NCBI RefSeq assembly: GCF_013410455.1
Contig: NZ_JACCFW010000001.1
Location: 2,868,929 to 2,932,928, forward strand
DNA length: 64,000 nucleotides
DNA from: Allobranchiibius huperziae
GTDB lineage: Bacteria; Actinomycetota; Actinomycetes; Actinomycetales; Dermatophilaceae
Reading direction: 5' to 3'
How positions within the stretch are numbered: the stretch's first letter is position 1; each line of letters opens with the position of its first letter. The notes beneath the pieces are model-generated. The model made no database searches. It was not told where the DNA came from and worked only from the letters and a program-made list of their open reading frames with translations. This document shows positions 1 through 11,609 of this stretch, piece by piece. A program made the translations under genes and the position numbers.

Positions 1-1
1 C

Positions 2-400
2 GACTGCGTCGGACAGCTCGGGGCGCGGGGACTGCACGACCCCGCGGCCCTGCTGGCGGCCGTCTCCGAGCGACTCGTGACCGCCACGGATCAGGTATGG
101 CGCGAGCAGGAGGACGACCGGGTGGCCGCAGCCGTCGTCGCGATCCTCTGGCAATCGGGGGCGGCGGACGACACCTGGTTGGGGCCGGTCCGGGCACTGT
201 TCGACGCAGGCGAACCGGGCCCGGTCCCTGCACACGCCTCGAACACGATGCGCACCCTGCGCAGTCTCTACGTCGCGCTCGACCACCCGGTGGCGCCGAC
301 CGGCGATGTGCCGAGGCGCGTGGAGGGCGCGGATGACCTGCAGGTCCGGCTCGCCGCACTTCCGCACTCCGTCACCCCGACACTCTGGGTCGAGCGCTGA
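2..400 (+). CDS. Hypothetical protein, C-terminal part (cut by left window edge)
   Basis: The frame is open from the first complete codon to a TGA at 398-400, giving 132 visible residues, so the true start lies outside the window. A GTG at 77 could act as a start but nothing requires it. The visible part is soluble, rich in Ala, Val and Asp, with no membrane segment and no catalytic motif I recognise. It converges on tuf across a 200-base gap that holds two hairpins. I cannot assign a function; codon use resembles its neighbours, so it is probably a real gene end. Confidence 0.5.
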   Translation, partial: DCVGQLGARGLHDPAALLAAVSERLVTATDQVWREQEDDRVAAAVVAILWQSGAADDTWLGPVRALFDAGEPGPVPAHASNTMRTLRSLYVALDHPVAPTGDVPRRVEGADDLQVRLAALPHSVTPTLWVER

Positions 401-464
401 TCGGATGTCCGCACTTTCGCGCAGGCGGGTGCACGAATCTGCGGACACCCGACGTACGCCGGTG

Positions 465-514
465 CGGTTGTCAGCGGATTACCGACGCCGGCGCCAGTAA
501 TCCGCTGACAACCG
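465..514. repeat. Perfect 18-bp inverted repeat
   Basis: Bases 465-482 (CGGTTGTCAGCGGATTAC) are exactly repeated in reverse complement at 497-514 around a 14-base loop that is itself GC-rich. It has no T-tract. It lies between the partial plus-strand gene and the tuf terminator. Part of the right arm with its left flank (GCGCCAGTAATCC, 492-504) recurs at 11743-11755 within the repeat cluster behind rpoC, so it may be a dispersed palindromic element rather than a plain terminator. Confidence 0.6.
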
Positions 515-530
515 AGGGGTGCCGACCTAC

Positions 531-571
531 GGGAAAGGCCCCGGCCCGCCGAAGCGGACCGGGGCCTTCCC
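531..571 (-). terminator. Terminator hairpin of the str operon (after tuf)
   Basis: A GC-rich hairpin with arms around 531-549 and 553-571 pairs GGGAAAGGCCCCGG with CCGGGGCCTTCCC, with small bulges. It begins about 30 bases beyond the tuf stop in the direction of tuf transcription. There is no strong U-tract, as is common for actinobacterial terminators. Confidence 0.65.
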
Positions 572-600
572 GGTGATTCACCTCCTCGCGGAGGCGGCGA

Positions 601-1794
<1,194 letters not shown>

Positions 1795-1930
1795 TGGATG
1801 CTCCTTCAAAAACTATTGCTCTGACGCCGGGGCGTCCTGATGGTTTCGTGTTGCTTTGGGAAGACGACGTATGCCGTCCCTGAGCGTCCCGCCGCGTCAC
1901 CTGCAGAGCAGACGACGCGACGGGGAAAGC

Positions 1931-4036
<2,106 letters not shown>

Positions 4037-4078
4037 GGTGTGGTTCCTTATCCGCTCGTCGAATGTTGTGGTGCGGCT

Positions 4079-4115
4079 CCCGTGTGGTCGCCGTTCTGGC
4101 CGGCGACCACACGGG
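4079..4115 (-). promoter_or_regulatory. Perfect 15-bp hairpin in the rpsG-fusA spacer
   Basis: Arms 4079-4093 and 4101-4115 are exact reverse complements (CCCGTGTGGTCGCCG) around a seven-base loop. No U-tract follows on the minus strand. Position inside the operon suggests an RNA processing, stability or attenuation element tuning fusA/tuf relative to rpsL/rpsG; that role is inference. Confidence 0.6.
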
Positions 4116-4126
4116 TCAGCCGTGGA

Positions 4127-4597
4127 TCACCAGCGGTAGTGCGCGAAGGCCCGGTTGGACTCGGCCATCTTGTGGGTGTCCTCGCGGCGCTTGACCGCGG
4201 CACCCAGGCCGTTGCTCGCGTCGAGGATCTCGTTCATCAGTCGCTCGGTCATCGTCTTCTCGCGGCGCTGCCGGGAGTAGCCGACCAGCCAGCGCAGCGA
4301 CAGGGTCGTCGCCCGGCCGGGCTTGACCTCGATCGGCACCTGGTAGGTCGCGCCACCGACACGGCGGCTCTTGACCTCGAGGCTGGGCTTGACGTTCTCC
4401 AGCGCGCGCTTCAGCGTGACGACCGGGTCGGTGCCGGTCTTGTCGCGGGTGCCCTCGAGGGCGCCGTAGACGATGCGCTCGGCGACGGACTTCTTGCCGT
4501 CCAGCAGGATCTTGTTGATCAGCTGGGTGACCAGCGGCGACCCGTAGACCGGGTCGATGACGAGGGGGCGCTTCGGGGCGGGACCCTTACGTGGCAT
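4127..4597 (-). CDS. rpsG: 30S ribosomal protein S7
   Basis: S7 nucleates assembly of the 30S head, binds the 3' domain of 16S rRNA and contacts the E-site tRNA. The 156-residue protein begins [10 protein letters not shown] and carries the conserved S7 blocks around [14 protein letters not shown] and [13 protein letters not shown]. The ATG overlaps the rpsL stop by one base (TAATG), which indicates translational coupling and fixes the start against longer in-frame options. It sits between rpsL and fusA in the str operon. Confidence 0.98.
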   Translation of the reverse strand: MPRKGPAPKRPLVIDPVYGSPLVTQLINKILLDGKKSVAERIVYGALEGTRDKTGTDPVVTLKRALENVKPSLEVKSRRVGGATYQVPIEVKPGRATTLSLRWLVGYSRQRREKTMTERLMNEILDASNGLGAAVKRREDTHKMAESNRAFAHYRW

Positions 4598-4971
4598 TAC
4601 TTCTTCTCCCTCTTCGCGCCGTACTTGGAACGAGCCTGCTGGCGGCTGCGGACACCCTGGGTGTCCAGCGAACCGCGGACGATCTTGTACCGCACGCCGG
4701 GCAGGTCCTTCACGCGACCGCCGCGGACGAGCACGATCGAGTGCTCCTGCAGGTTGTGGCCGACGCCGGGGATGTAGGCGGTGACCTCGATGCCCGAGGT
4801 CAGCTTCACGCGGGCCACCTTGCGCAGCGCCGAGTTCGGCTTCTTGGGGGTCGTGGTGTAGACGCGGGTGCACACACCGCGCCGCTGGGGGCTGCCCTTC
4901 AGCGCCGGCGTGGAGACCTTCGTGGCCTTGTCCTGCCGACCCTTACGGACGAGCTGGTTGATGGTAGGCAA
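4597..4971 (-). CDS. rpsL: 30S ribosomal protein S12
   Basis: S12 lies at the decoding centre of the 30S subunit. I chose the TTG at 4971, which gives a 124-residue protein starting at [12 protein letters not shown], the family's universal N-terminus. Longer in-frame extensions lack family similarity. The streptomycin-relevant lysines are wild type (TTTPKKPNS and GGRVKDLPG). Its stop overlaps the rpsG start. It is the first gene of the str operon; a candidate promoter lies about 310 bases upstream, implying a long leader. The Shine-Dalgarno match before the TTG is weak (AACAGG). Confidence 0.96.
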   Translation of the reverse strand: MPTINQLVRKGRQDKATKVSTPALKGSPQRRGVCTRVYTTTPKKPNSALRKVARVKLTSGIEVTAYIPGVGHNLQEHSIVLVRGGRVKDLPGVRYKIVRGSLDTQGVRSRQQARSKYGAKREKK

Positions 4972-5361
4972 CCTGTTGACTCCGTCTGTTCGTGTCTCGT
5001 CGTTCGCCCGGGCTGCTGCCCGGACGATTCCTTGGATTGCCGGCGCCACCCCTACCGACCCCCGCACTCGGGTGTGTCGGCCTGGCGTACGCCGGAGCCC
5101 TCCCCCGCACTTCCTGACATCCCGTGTCGATCGACACGATCCGGTCAGGCTGCCCGGCGAGGGCGTGTGTCGTGGCCTGATGCGCCGCGAACAACCTCTT
5201 CAGCGCGGAAACGCACGTGTTTGTTCCCGTGCACCGCGCCATGCCGGTCGTTCGAGCGCAGGGCAGAGCCACGCACAGTCCTTAAGCGTACCGGGCCGGT
5301 GATACCGCTCCAAATCCACTCCGGGGCCGCGCGCGCGGGCACCCGGTGCGCGTTCGGCGCC
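4972..5361. other. 390-base intergenic region upstream of rpsL
   Basis: This stretch separates rpsL from the end of the upstream membrane-protein gene; both are on the minus strand. I see no convincing coding potential. It holds the candidate rpsL promoter (5285-5313) and then a leader of roughly 310 bases. The run GTGTCGATCGACAC (5123-5136) is a self-complementary 14-mer within that leader and might fold, but I see no recognised riboregulator. Confidence 0.5.
5285..5313 (-). promoter_or_regulatory. Candidate sigma-70-type promoter of the str operon
   Basis: On the minus strand TTGGAG (5308-5313) is followed after exactly 17 bases by TACGCT (5285-5290), a good housekeeping-type -35/-10 pair. 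It is the best match I found between rpsL and the upstream gene. The start would be near 5278, giving a leader of about 300 bases. Confidence 0.5.
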
Positions 5362-7500
5362 CTATCCCTCCGGAGCCGGGTGCAGGTCCGCCGCGTGCCC
5401 GGAGGCCGGTCGTTCATGCCGCTGCCGGGAGGGGATCGTCGCGAGCACCACGAGCAACGGAGCAGCGATCAGCATGCCGATCGGCGGGATGCCGGTGCCG
5501 GAATCGTTGGCGAAGAAGCCGATGACCCAGCAGATCACGGCGGCGGCGAGCCCGTTGCCGAGGAAGGGGATCTGCGACCACAGCCGGGCTATGGGGCGGC
5601 TGAAGCGTCGACTCGGGGCCACGAGCACCACGACGGCGAGCACGAGCAGGAGCGGCACGAAGAGGGTGAGCGGCGACGACGTCAGCATCTGCGCGTTGAG
5701 CTTGCCGATCCTGCCGAGGGTCCCCGCCTGACCGTGGTGGCGCAGTCCCGCGACGAAGTCACCGAGGTGGGTCCGGTACTTCGGCGGCCGCAGATAGTCC
5801 AGGACCGCCAGTCCCCCCACCACCAGCGCGGTCGACCCGCCGATCATCGCCACCCGTTGCCACGTCACCCGCAATCCGGCGGCGTTCAGAGCGAGATAGG
5901 CGAACGCCGGGATCATGGCCACCGGGCCGCCGGCATCGGCGCCCCATGCGGGAGAACCGTCGACGAGGATCGCCGGCACCGCGACGAGCACCACGGTCGC
6001 GGTCGCCAGGTCGCGACGGCCGGCCCTGATCAGGGCATCGGCCAAGAGGGCCGCGATGAGCAGTGCGCTCGTCGCGAGCATCGCGTACCCGACGTTGCCC
6101 ATCCCGTAGTAGCGCCCGCCGTACAACGGTTGCAGACCCATCATCGAGGTGAGCTGCAGCCGGGAACCGTGCATGGCGTCGTCGAGGACGGTGTAGCCGG
6201 TGACCACCAGGATCACCAGAAGCGGGCCGATCGGGTGCCGCCGCCAGGGCCCGGCCCACGCGATCACCGAGATCGCGACCGCGATCAGCAGGACGCCGGC
6301 GGTGAGCGCGACGCCGGGATGGCCCGTGCGGTACCAGGGCAGCACCCCGATCAGGAACGTCGCCGCAGGCAGCGACGCCAGCGCACCGGCGGTGACCCCG
6401 ATGCCGGCCCGCAGGAAGGGATGCGACGCCGTCGAACGCTCGGCCCGCCGCGTCCGCCATACCCCCAGGCGCCACAGGAGCACGCCCAGCACGACGATCA
6501 CCGCTCCGATGATCAGGGCTCTCGGGAAGAAGGTGCGCAACACGGAGTGCTGGACCGCCAGCTCCTGGCCGAGGTCGCGCGCCAGGGTGACCGGGCCGTA
6601 CGCGCTGCTGGACGGCTCGACCGAGGGGACCCTGGCCTCGGGAAGGGTGGGCGCCGCGCTTCCGAACCGGTGCAGGATCAGCGCGGTCAGGTCGACGGTG
6701 CCGATCATCCCGATCTGGCGAGTGTTCAGCGATGTCAGGCGACCGTGCGGCACACCGGGCCCGGTGATGACGACGGAGCGCAGATGCTCCCGGGAGGCGT
6801 CGTCCGCGAGCGAGGCCACCACGAGCGTCGCGTCGGCCGGGACCTTGGCGACGACCTGACGCAGGGCGGAGTCGTCACCGGTGGTGAGGCTGACCAGCGT
6901 GATCGGGCACGACGTGAAGTCGGCCTGTGAGACGCGGGGTACGTAGTGCGCGACCTTCCCCTGACGGTCCGCCGCCCCGAGGCTGGCGCCGGCGCCCACA
7001 GCGGTGACGCACTGATGGGCCGCCGCCGCCGTGGAGGCCAGTCGCCCGATGTCCGCCTTGGGGGTCCGGGACAGCGCGATCTTGCGCCATTGCGACCACT
7101 GCGGGAAGTACCCGGTGCTCGCACTCGTGAGGGTGGCGGTGGGCACGCGCGGACACTGCCCGACCGCGGCACCGGGAAGGGTCTCCTTCACCACGGCGCC
7201 GACCGCCGTGCGGGTGCCGGCGGACAGGGTGAGCCACGCGTCACCGGTGCAGCTGTGCCCGGACAGATCCCGCGTGAGCATCGCGCCGACCGCGCCCTTG
7301 CGGGCCAGGGAGTAGAGGGTGGGGTTCGCCGTGGTCGAGGTGGAGTTCCAATCCAGCTGCGGCACCCGCACGACCACGATCGGACCCGGTTGGGAGATCT
7401 GCTGCAACGCGGGACGGTGGGTGAGCACCGAGGTCAGGAGCACCCCGCCCAGACCGGATGCGAGCACCAGCACGCACACGATCAGCCAGCGCCGGGTCAC
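5362..7500 (-). CDS. Large polytopic membrane protein with N-terminal extracytoplasmic domain
   Basis: The 712-residue product starts with a GTG and an N-terminal signal-anchor (WLIVCVLVLASGLGGVLLTS). About 300 residues then resemble an alkaline-phosphatase-superfamily-like ectodomain: VVVRVPQLDW near the start, the block GHSCTGDAWLTLSAGTR and VVITGPGVPHG. The C-terminal half carries roughly ten hydrophobic helices and the conserved-looking YGGRYYGMGNVGYAMLATS. I cannot name a substrate. It lies in a 7 kb envelope cluster with a GtrA protein, a glycosyltransferase and another large membrane protein, so a role in surface polymer assembly is plausible. It runs toward rpsL and has no clear terminator before the str promoter. 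Confidence 0.75.
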   Translation of the reverse strand: MTRRWLIVCVLVLASGLGGVLLTSVLTHRPALQQISQPGPIVVVRVPQLDWNSTSTTANPTLYSLARKGAVGAMLTRDLSGHSCTGDAWLTLSAGTRTAVGAVVKETLPGAAVGQCPRVPTATLTSASTGYFPQWSQWRKIALSRTPKADIGRLASTAAAAHQCVTAVGAGASLGAADRQGKVAHYVPRVSQADFTSCPITLVSLTTGDDSALRQVVAKVPADATLVVASLADDASREHLRSVVITGPGVPHGRLTSLNTRQIGMIGTVDLTALILHRFGSAAPTLPEARVPSVEPSSSAYGPVTLARDLGQELAVQHSVLRTFFPRALIIGAVIVVLGVLLWRLGVWRTRRAERSTASHPFLRAGIGVTAGALASLPAATFLIGVLPWYRTGHPGVALTAGVLLIAVAISVIAWAGPWRRHPIGPLLVILVVTGYTVLDDAMHGSRLQLTSMMGLQPLYGGRYYGMGNVGYAMLATSALLIAALLADALIRAGRRDLATATVVLVAVPAILVDGSPAWGADAGGPVAMIPAFAYLALNAAGLRVTWQRVAMIGGSTALVVGGLAVLDYLRPPKYRTHLGDFVAGLRHHGQAGTLGRIGKLNAQMLTSSPLTLFVPLLLVLAVVVLVAPSRRFSRPIARLWSQIPFLGNGLAAAVICWVIGFFANDSGTGIPPIGMLIAAPLLVVLATIPSRQRHERPASGHAADLHPAPEG

Positions 7501-7611
7501 CGGGTCAGGGTACGGCCACCGTTCGACGGTCCGGCCTGGCGGCTGAGAAGGGCATCAGGAACCCGTTGGTACTGTCGTCCCCGCTCAGTCACCCACCGTC
7601 GGAAGTCATCG

Positions 7612-8121
7612 ATGTCCACCCATGAGGCGACCGTCCGCCCCTCACCGGCGGCGCACAACGGCAGCGGGCTGCGTCAAGCGTTCCGCTTCGGCGTGGTCGG
7701 CTTCGTCGGCTTCGTCGCCGACGTCGGCGGGTTCAACCTGCTGCGTATCGAGGGCCCCGGCCCGCTGCACGACTACCCCATCTCCGCGAAGGTCATCTCC
7801 AGCATCGCCGGGGTCATCGTGGCGTGGCTCGGCAATCGCTACTGGACCTTCCGTCATACCCGCCGGGACCGGATGCACCACGAGTTCCTGCTCTTCGCAG
7901 TGGTGTCGGCCGTCGGGATCGCGATCGCCGCCGCGTGTCTGGCCGTCTCGCACTACCTGCTCGGCTACGACTCGCAGCTGGCAGACAACATCAGCGGCAA
8001 CGGGATCGGGTTGGTACTCGCCACGGTCTTCCGCTTCTGGGCCTACAAGCACCACGTCTTCGTCTCGCGCAACGGCGAACCATTCACTGCCGCCTACGAA
8101 GACGAGGACGATGAGGCCTGA
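7612..8121 (+). CDS. GtrA-family membrane protein
   Basis: GtrA-type proteins are small four-helix membrane proteins often thought to flip polyprenyl-phosphate-linked sugars. The 169-residue product has the family signature FRFGVVGFVGFVADVGGFNLL in its first helix, GNRYWTF after the second helix, and FRFWAYKHHVF at its end. The ATG at 7612 follows GGAAG. It is divergent from the membrane protein at 7500 and converges on the glycosyltransferase at 8843, sharing 28 bases of coding sequence with it. A GT2 dolichyl-phosphate-mannose-synthase-like enzyme with a GtrA partner is a common functional pairing. Confidence 0.88.
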   Translation: MSTHEATVRPSPAAHNGSGLRQAFRFGVVGFVGFVADVGGFNLLRIEGPGPLHDYPISAKVISSIAGVIVAWLGNRYWTFRHTRRDRMHHEFLLFAVVSAVGIAIAAACLAVSHYLLGYDSQLADNISGNGIGLVLATVFRFWAYKHHVFVSRNGEPFTAAYEDEDDEA

Positions 8122-8843
8122 ACGCGCGGCTCCTTCTTGGGATACGTGAAGCGCTTGCGCGCAGTCATGGTGAACATCTCCATGCCGAGCGGAATGGTCT
8201 TGCGCAGCTCCCCGGTGACCGAGGACTCCCCCACCCGTGGGTGATAGTTGACCGGGACCTGCACCATCTTCGTGCTGCTCTTGGCGGTGAGGAGCAGCAT
8301 CTCCAAGCCGTACGCCGACCCGTCGAGCGTCGAGTGCTTGAGCAGATGGTCGGCGTGGGCCCGTGTCATCACCCGGAACGTGCAGCCCACGTCCGAGAGG
8401 CTGGTGGTGTTGTAAAGCACCTCGACCCACTTGGCGACGCCCCAGTTGCCCCACTTGAGGAACCAGCCCATGTTGGCGCCGTCCCAGATGAACTCGGCCA
8501 CCGTGCGCGAGCCGACCACGAAGCCGCACTCCGGCATGAACGCGAGCAGCTTGCGCAGGTCCGCGGGGTCGAAGGTGCCGTCGGGTTCGCAGACAGCGAC
8601 CAGATCCGTACGCGCCTCGCGCAACCCCCGCTGGATCGCGGCACCGTAGCCCTGGCGGCTCTCGTGAACTTCCCGGGCGCCGGTCTTCGCGACCTCCTCG
8701 GAGGTGCCGGCGGCCGCGTTGTTGTTGACGACGAGCACCTCGTCGACCTCTGCCATGGCTTCGAACGCCGTGATGCAGGCGGCGATGCTGTCCTTCTCGT
8801 TGTAGGTGGGCAGCACCACCGTGAGCGAGAGACGGTCGGGCAT
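8094..8843 (-). CDS. Glycosyltransferase family 2
   Basis: This is a 249-residue GT-A-fold enzyme, likely transferring a sugar from a nucleotide donor to polyprenyl phosphate or a surface glycan. The start region reads LTVVLPTYNEKDSIAACI, the acidic donor/metal site is CEPDGTFDP, and QGYGAAIQRGL is a conserved GT2 helix. AAGGAG precedes the ATG at 8843 by six bases. No long hydrophobic helices are present, so membrane steps probably rely on the adjacent GtrA protein. Its last codons (a run of serines) are antisense to the acidic GtrA tail. Confidence 0.88.
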   Translation of the reverse strand: MPDRLSLTVVLPTYNEKDSIAACITAFEAMAEVDEVLVVNNNAAAGTSEEVAKTGAREVHESRQGYGAAIQRGLREARTDLVAVCEPDGTFDPADLRKLLAFMPECGFVVGSRTVAEFIWDGANMGWFLKWGNWGVAKWVEVLYNTTSLSDVGCTFRVMTRAHADHLLKHSTLDGSAYGLEMLLLTAKSSTKMVQVPVNYHPRVGESSVTGELRKTIPLGMEMFTMTARKRFTYPKKEPRVQASSSSSS

Positions 8844-8845
8844 GT

Positions 8846-9112
8846 TCACTCCTTCGATCGGCCGGTGATCACGAGCATCTGACCGGCAAGAGGTTTGGCC
8901 GGCGCCGCCAGGTACCACGCCACCAAGGACGAGAGGGGGGAGCCGGGGGATGTCATGGTCAAGAGCATGGAGCGGGGCCTGACCAGCTCCACCCGCATGC
9001 CGGGCGAGGAGCGGTGGTCGCGAAGTAGCCCGAGCAGATTGAAGGCAAAGCCCGCATCGAAGGACGCGTCCGTGAAGAGTGGGGTGCCAGCCGAGTCTCG
9101 AAATAGCGAGAC
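8846..9112 (-). pseudogene. Possible remnant of an unidentified gene
   Basis: On the minus strand a frame shows protein-like composition over about 85 residues, containing SLFRDSAGTPLFTDAS, FAFNLLGLLRDHR and LVAWYLAAPAKPLAG, and ends just upstream of the glycosyltransferase start. I found no plausible start codon or ribosome-binding site in frame before the coding-like part; upstream the frame turns into Arg/Gly-rich noise. It may be the degraded 3' end of a longer gene. The remaining part of 8844-9273 holds the small hairpin GTCTCG-ctattt-CGAGAC near 9097-9114. Confidence 0.3.
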
Positions 9113-9273
9113 CGACGGCTGCCCGGCACGCCGCCATGCACCGCCGCGTCGTCCTGCCGCGTCACCGCGTCCTTCCCATCGAGTGGGGCCGGCTCGTCCG
9201 GCCTCCCTACGTGTCGCACCGTAGCTGAACGAACCTGAACGAACCTTGCAGAACCTGCAGCTACCGTATCGCC

Positions 9274-11526
9274 GTGCACGCGACCCAGACCCTACCTGCC
9301 GTCCGCCGCCGCGCCGCTTTCGCACGCACCGCAGGCGGTTACTGGGTTCTCCTGGCCGTGTTGGCCCTGTATCTGGCGTACGCCGGCGTCGACGGCCTGT
9401 CCGGGTCGGAGGTCGTGCGCGCCGTTCTCGGCGTGGCCGTGACCCAGCTGCTGCCCGGTGTGCTGCTGTGGCGGTGTGTCCGCCCTCGTGACGGCTGGCT
9501 GCTCGAGGACCTGGCGATGGGGTTCGCGATGGGCATCGCGATCGTCGTGCCGACCCAGACGATCGCCGGGTACAGCCACCAGCGGTGGATCGCGCTGGTG
9601 CTCCCGCTGCTGGTCGCGGCGCTCCTGCTCGCTGTCCCCGTGACGCGGCGCCGGATCATGTCGGCACGCTGGTCGCCGCTGCCGTGGTGGCTCGGCGGGG
9701 GTATCGCGGCGCTGTCCGCGTCCACGTTCCCGATGCTGGTTGCGTACTTCCGCGTGAACCAGCCGCGCTGGGCCACTGGAGTGGGTCAGCCGCACGTCGA
9801 CACCTATCTGCACCTGGCGTTGTCCTCCGAGCTGCTCGAACGCGGCCCGGCCGCCTGGCCGACGGTCATCGGGGAGGCGCTCGGCTACCAGTGGTTCGCG
9901 CACGCGTGGATCGCCCAGGTGACCGCCTCGACCGGTGTGCCGCTGGACGAGGTGCTGATGCGCTTCCTGCCGGCGATCATGCCCATCGTCTCGGTGACCT
10001 GCGTCGCGGCCCTGTGCCTGCGACTGACCCGCAGCGCCGGCATCGCCCTCGGGGCGGTCGCTCTGGCGTCACTCGCGGGTGTGACCGCGCCGGTGCGGAC
10101 GCTGGCGATCAATCCGATGATCACCCCGCAGTCCCCCACGCTGGGCCTGGGGATCCCGACCCTGATGGCGTTGATCGCGATCCTCGCCATGCGGTGGCGG
10201 GGAGAGGCTCTACGCGGCGCGATCGTGATGGTGCCGATCCTCACCGTCATCGCCACCGGCACGAAGGGGTCGACCGCACCGGTCGTGATCGCCGGGCTGG
10301 GTCTGGCTCTGCTCGCGGCGCTGATCTGGCGCCGACGTCTGGTGCCGCATCTCGTGGTCGACCTGCTGATGATGGGGGTGGCGCTGGTGGCCACGCTCGC
10401 CATCGTCTTCCACGGGTCCGCGTCCGGCCTGATGCTGGGGGTGACCGAATCCGCCAAGCAGACCCGGCTCGCGGGTGAGCTTGGCGGCGCACCGACGTAC
10501 TTCCAACAGCGCGCCCTCTCCGCGATCACCATCCTCATCGGGCTCGGGCCTGCGTTGCTGGGATTCGCCGCGCTGTGGCGCCGGGAGGACCGGCGCGACC
10601 CGGTCATCTGGGTGCTCCTCGGGGCCTCGATCGCGGGAGCCGCCGCGACCGGGTTGTTCTCCCACCCCGGCAAGAGCCAGGGGTACTTCCTACTGACCGC
10701 CCTCCCGCTCGCCGCCATCGCCACGGCGATCGGGGCGGACCGGGTGCTGCGTACGTTGAGCGTGCGAGGGCGGGCCTTGCTGCTCGGCTTCGCCGGCCTG
10801 GGCGCCGTGGCGTTCGTGCTTCTGCCGACGCTGGTCCTCGGACCGCTTCGGACACACACCTTCCGGCGGTTGGAGGAATCGGTGCTGATCGGCCTCGTCA
10901 TCCTCGTGGCGGCCGGCGTGATCGCGGTGATCGCGACCCGTGACACCGATCGTCGGTACGGCGCGCGCATCGGCCTCAGCGCCGCTGCCGGGGCTGTCGT
11001 CCTGTCCGGACCGGTGGTCTACGGCCAGTACCTCTCGAACGTCAAGGAGCCCTCAGCTCACCAGCACATCAAACTCAGTGAGGCCGGGGCCAGCTCGAAC
11101 GCCCAGATCGCCGCCGCCGTCTACATCCGCGACCACTCCGGCGTCGAGGACCTGGTGATGACCAACCGGCACTGCACCCGTCAGAGCGCCCCGTACCACT
11201 GCGACACCCGCCGCTGGCTCGTCACGGCGTTCTCCCAGCGGCAGGCTCTGATCGAGGGCTGGACCGCGACCAACACCGCTACCCGGCTCGCTCCACACGG
11301 ACGCGACTCGGTGACCATCGACTACTGGCATCCGCAACTGCTGCAGTTGAACGACGGCTTCTACACCCACCCGACCGCGGCCGCCGCACGTCAGCTGTGG
11401 GACAAGGGGGTGCGCTGGGTCTACGAGGAGAACACCATGAAGCACGCGAAGACCCTGGCGCCCTACGCCACCTTGCGCTTCCGCGACTCCGGCGCGAGCG
11501 CGTGGCAGCTGAACCGCCCCAGCTGA
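9274..11526 (+). CDS. Large polytopic membrane protein, possible GT-C-like glycosyltransferase
   Basis: The 750-residue protein has about 14 hydrophobic segments in its first 590 residues, followed by a soluble C-terminal domain containing a TNRHC block, a TAFSQRQALIEGWTAT block and HPTAAAARQLWDKGVRWVY. This layout (many helices, an early loop with acidic and aromatic residues, and an outer C-terminal domain) resembles actinobacterial GT-C-type or related surface-polysaccharide membrane proteins, but I see no diagnostic catalytic motif. The GTG at 9274 is the first start in frame. It is divergent from the GT2 gene and ends before the repeat cluster behind rpoC. Confidence 0.75.
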   Translation: MHATQTLPAVRRRAAFARTAGGYWVLLAVLALYLAYAGVDGLSGSEVVRAVLGVAVTQLLPGVLLWRCVRPRDGWLLEDLAMGFAMGIAIVVPTQTIAGYSHQRWIALVLPLLVAALLLAVPVTRRRIMSARWSPLPWWLGGGIAALSASTFPMLVAYFRVNQPRWATGVGQPHVDTYLHLALSSELLERGPAAWPTVIGEALGYQWFAHAWIAQVTASTGVPLDEVLMRFLPAIMPIVSVTCVAALCLRLTRSAGIALGAVALASLAGVTAPVRTLAINPMITPQSPTLGLGIPTLMALIAILAMRWRGEALRGAIVMVPILTVIATGTKGSTAPVVIAGLGLALLAALIWRRRLVPHLVVDLLMMGVALVATLAIVFHGSASGLMLGVTESAKQTRLAGELGGAPTYFQQRALSAITILIGLGPALLGFAALWRREDRRDPVIWVLLGASIAGAAATGLFSHPGKSQGYFLLTALPLAAIATAIGADRVLRTLSVRGRALLLGFAGLGAVAFVLLPTLVLGPLRTHTFRRLEESVLIGLVILVAAGVIAVIATRDTDRRYGARIGLSAAAGAVVLSGPVVYGQYLSNVKEPSAHQHIKLSEAGASSNAQIAAAVYIRDHSGVEDLVMTNRHCTRQSAPYHCDTRRWLVTAFSQRQALIEGWTATNTATRLAPHGRDSVTIDYWHPQLLQLNDGFYTHPTAAAARQLWDKGVRWVYEENTMKHAKTLAPYATLRFRDSGASAWQLNRPS

Positions 11527-11609
11527 CCGCCGATCTGCGGGTTCCCCGCACACCGGCACCGACGTAAGAAGAAGGACCGGCACCCACCTGCGCCGATAGG
11601 CCGCGGGTC

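Noticed and set aside
4591-6930. Plus-strand open frame of 779 residues across rpsL and the membrane-protein gene
   Set aside because: Arg/Gln/Gly/Asp-rich composition without motifs and complete overlap with real minus-strand genes mark it as spurious.
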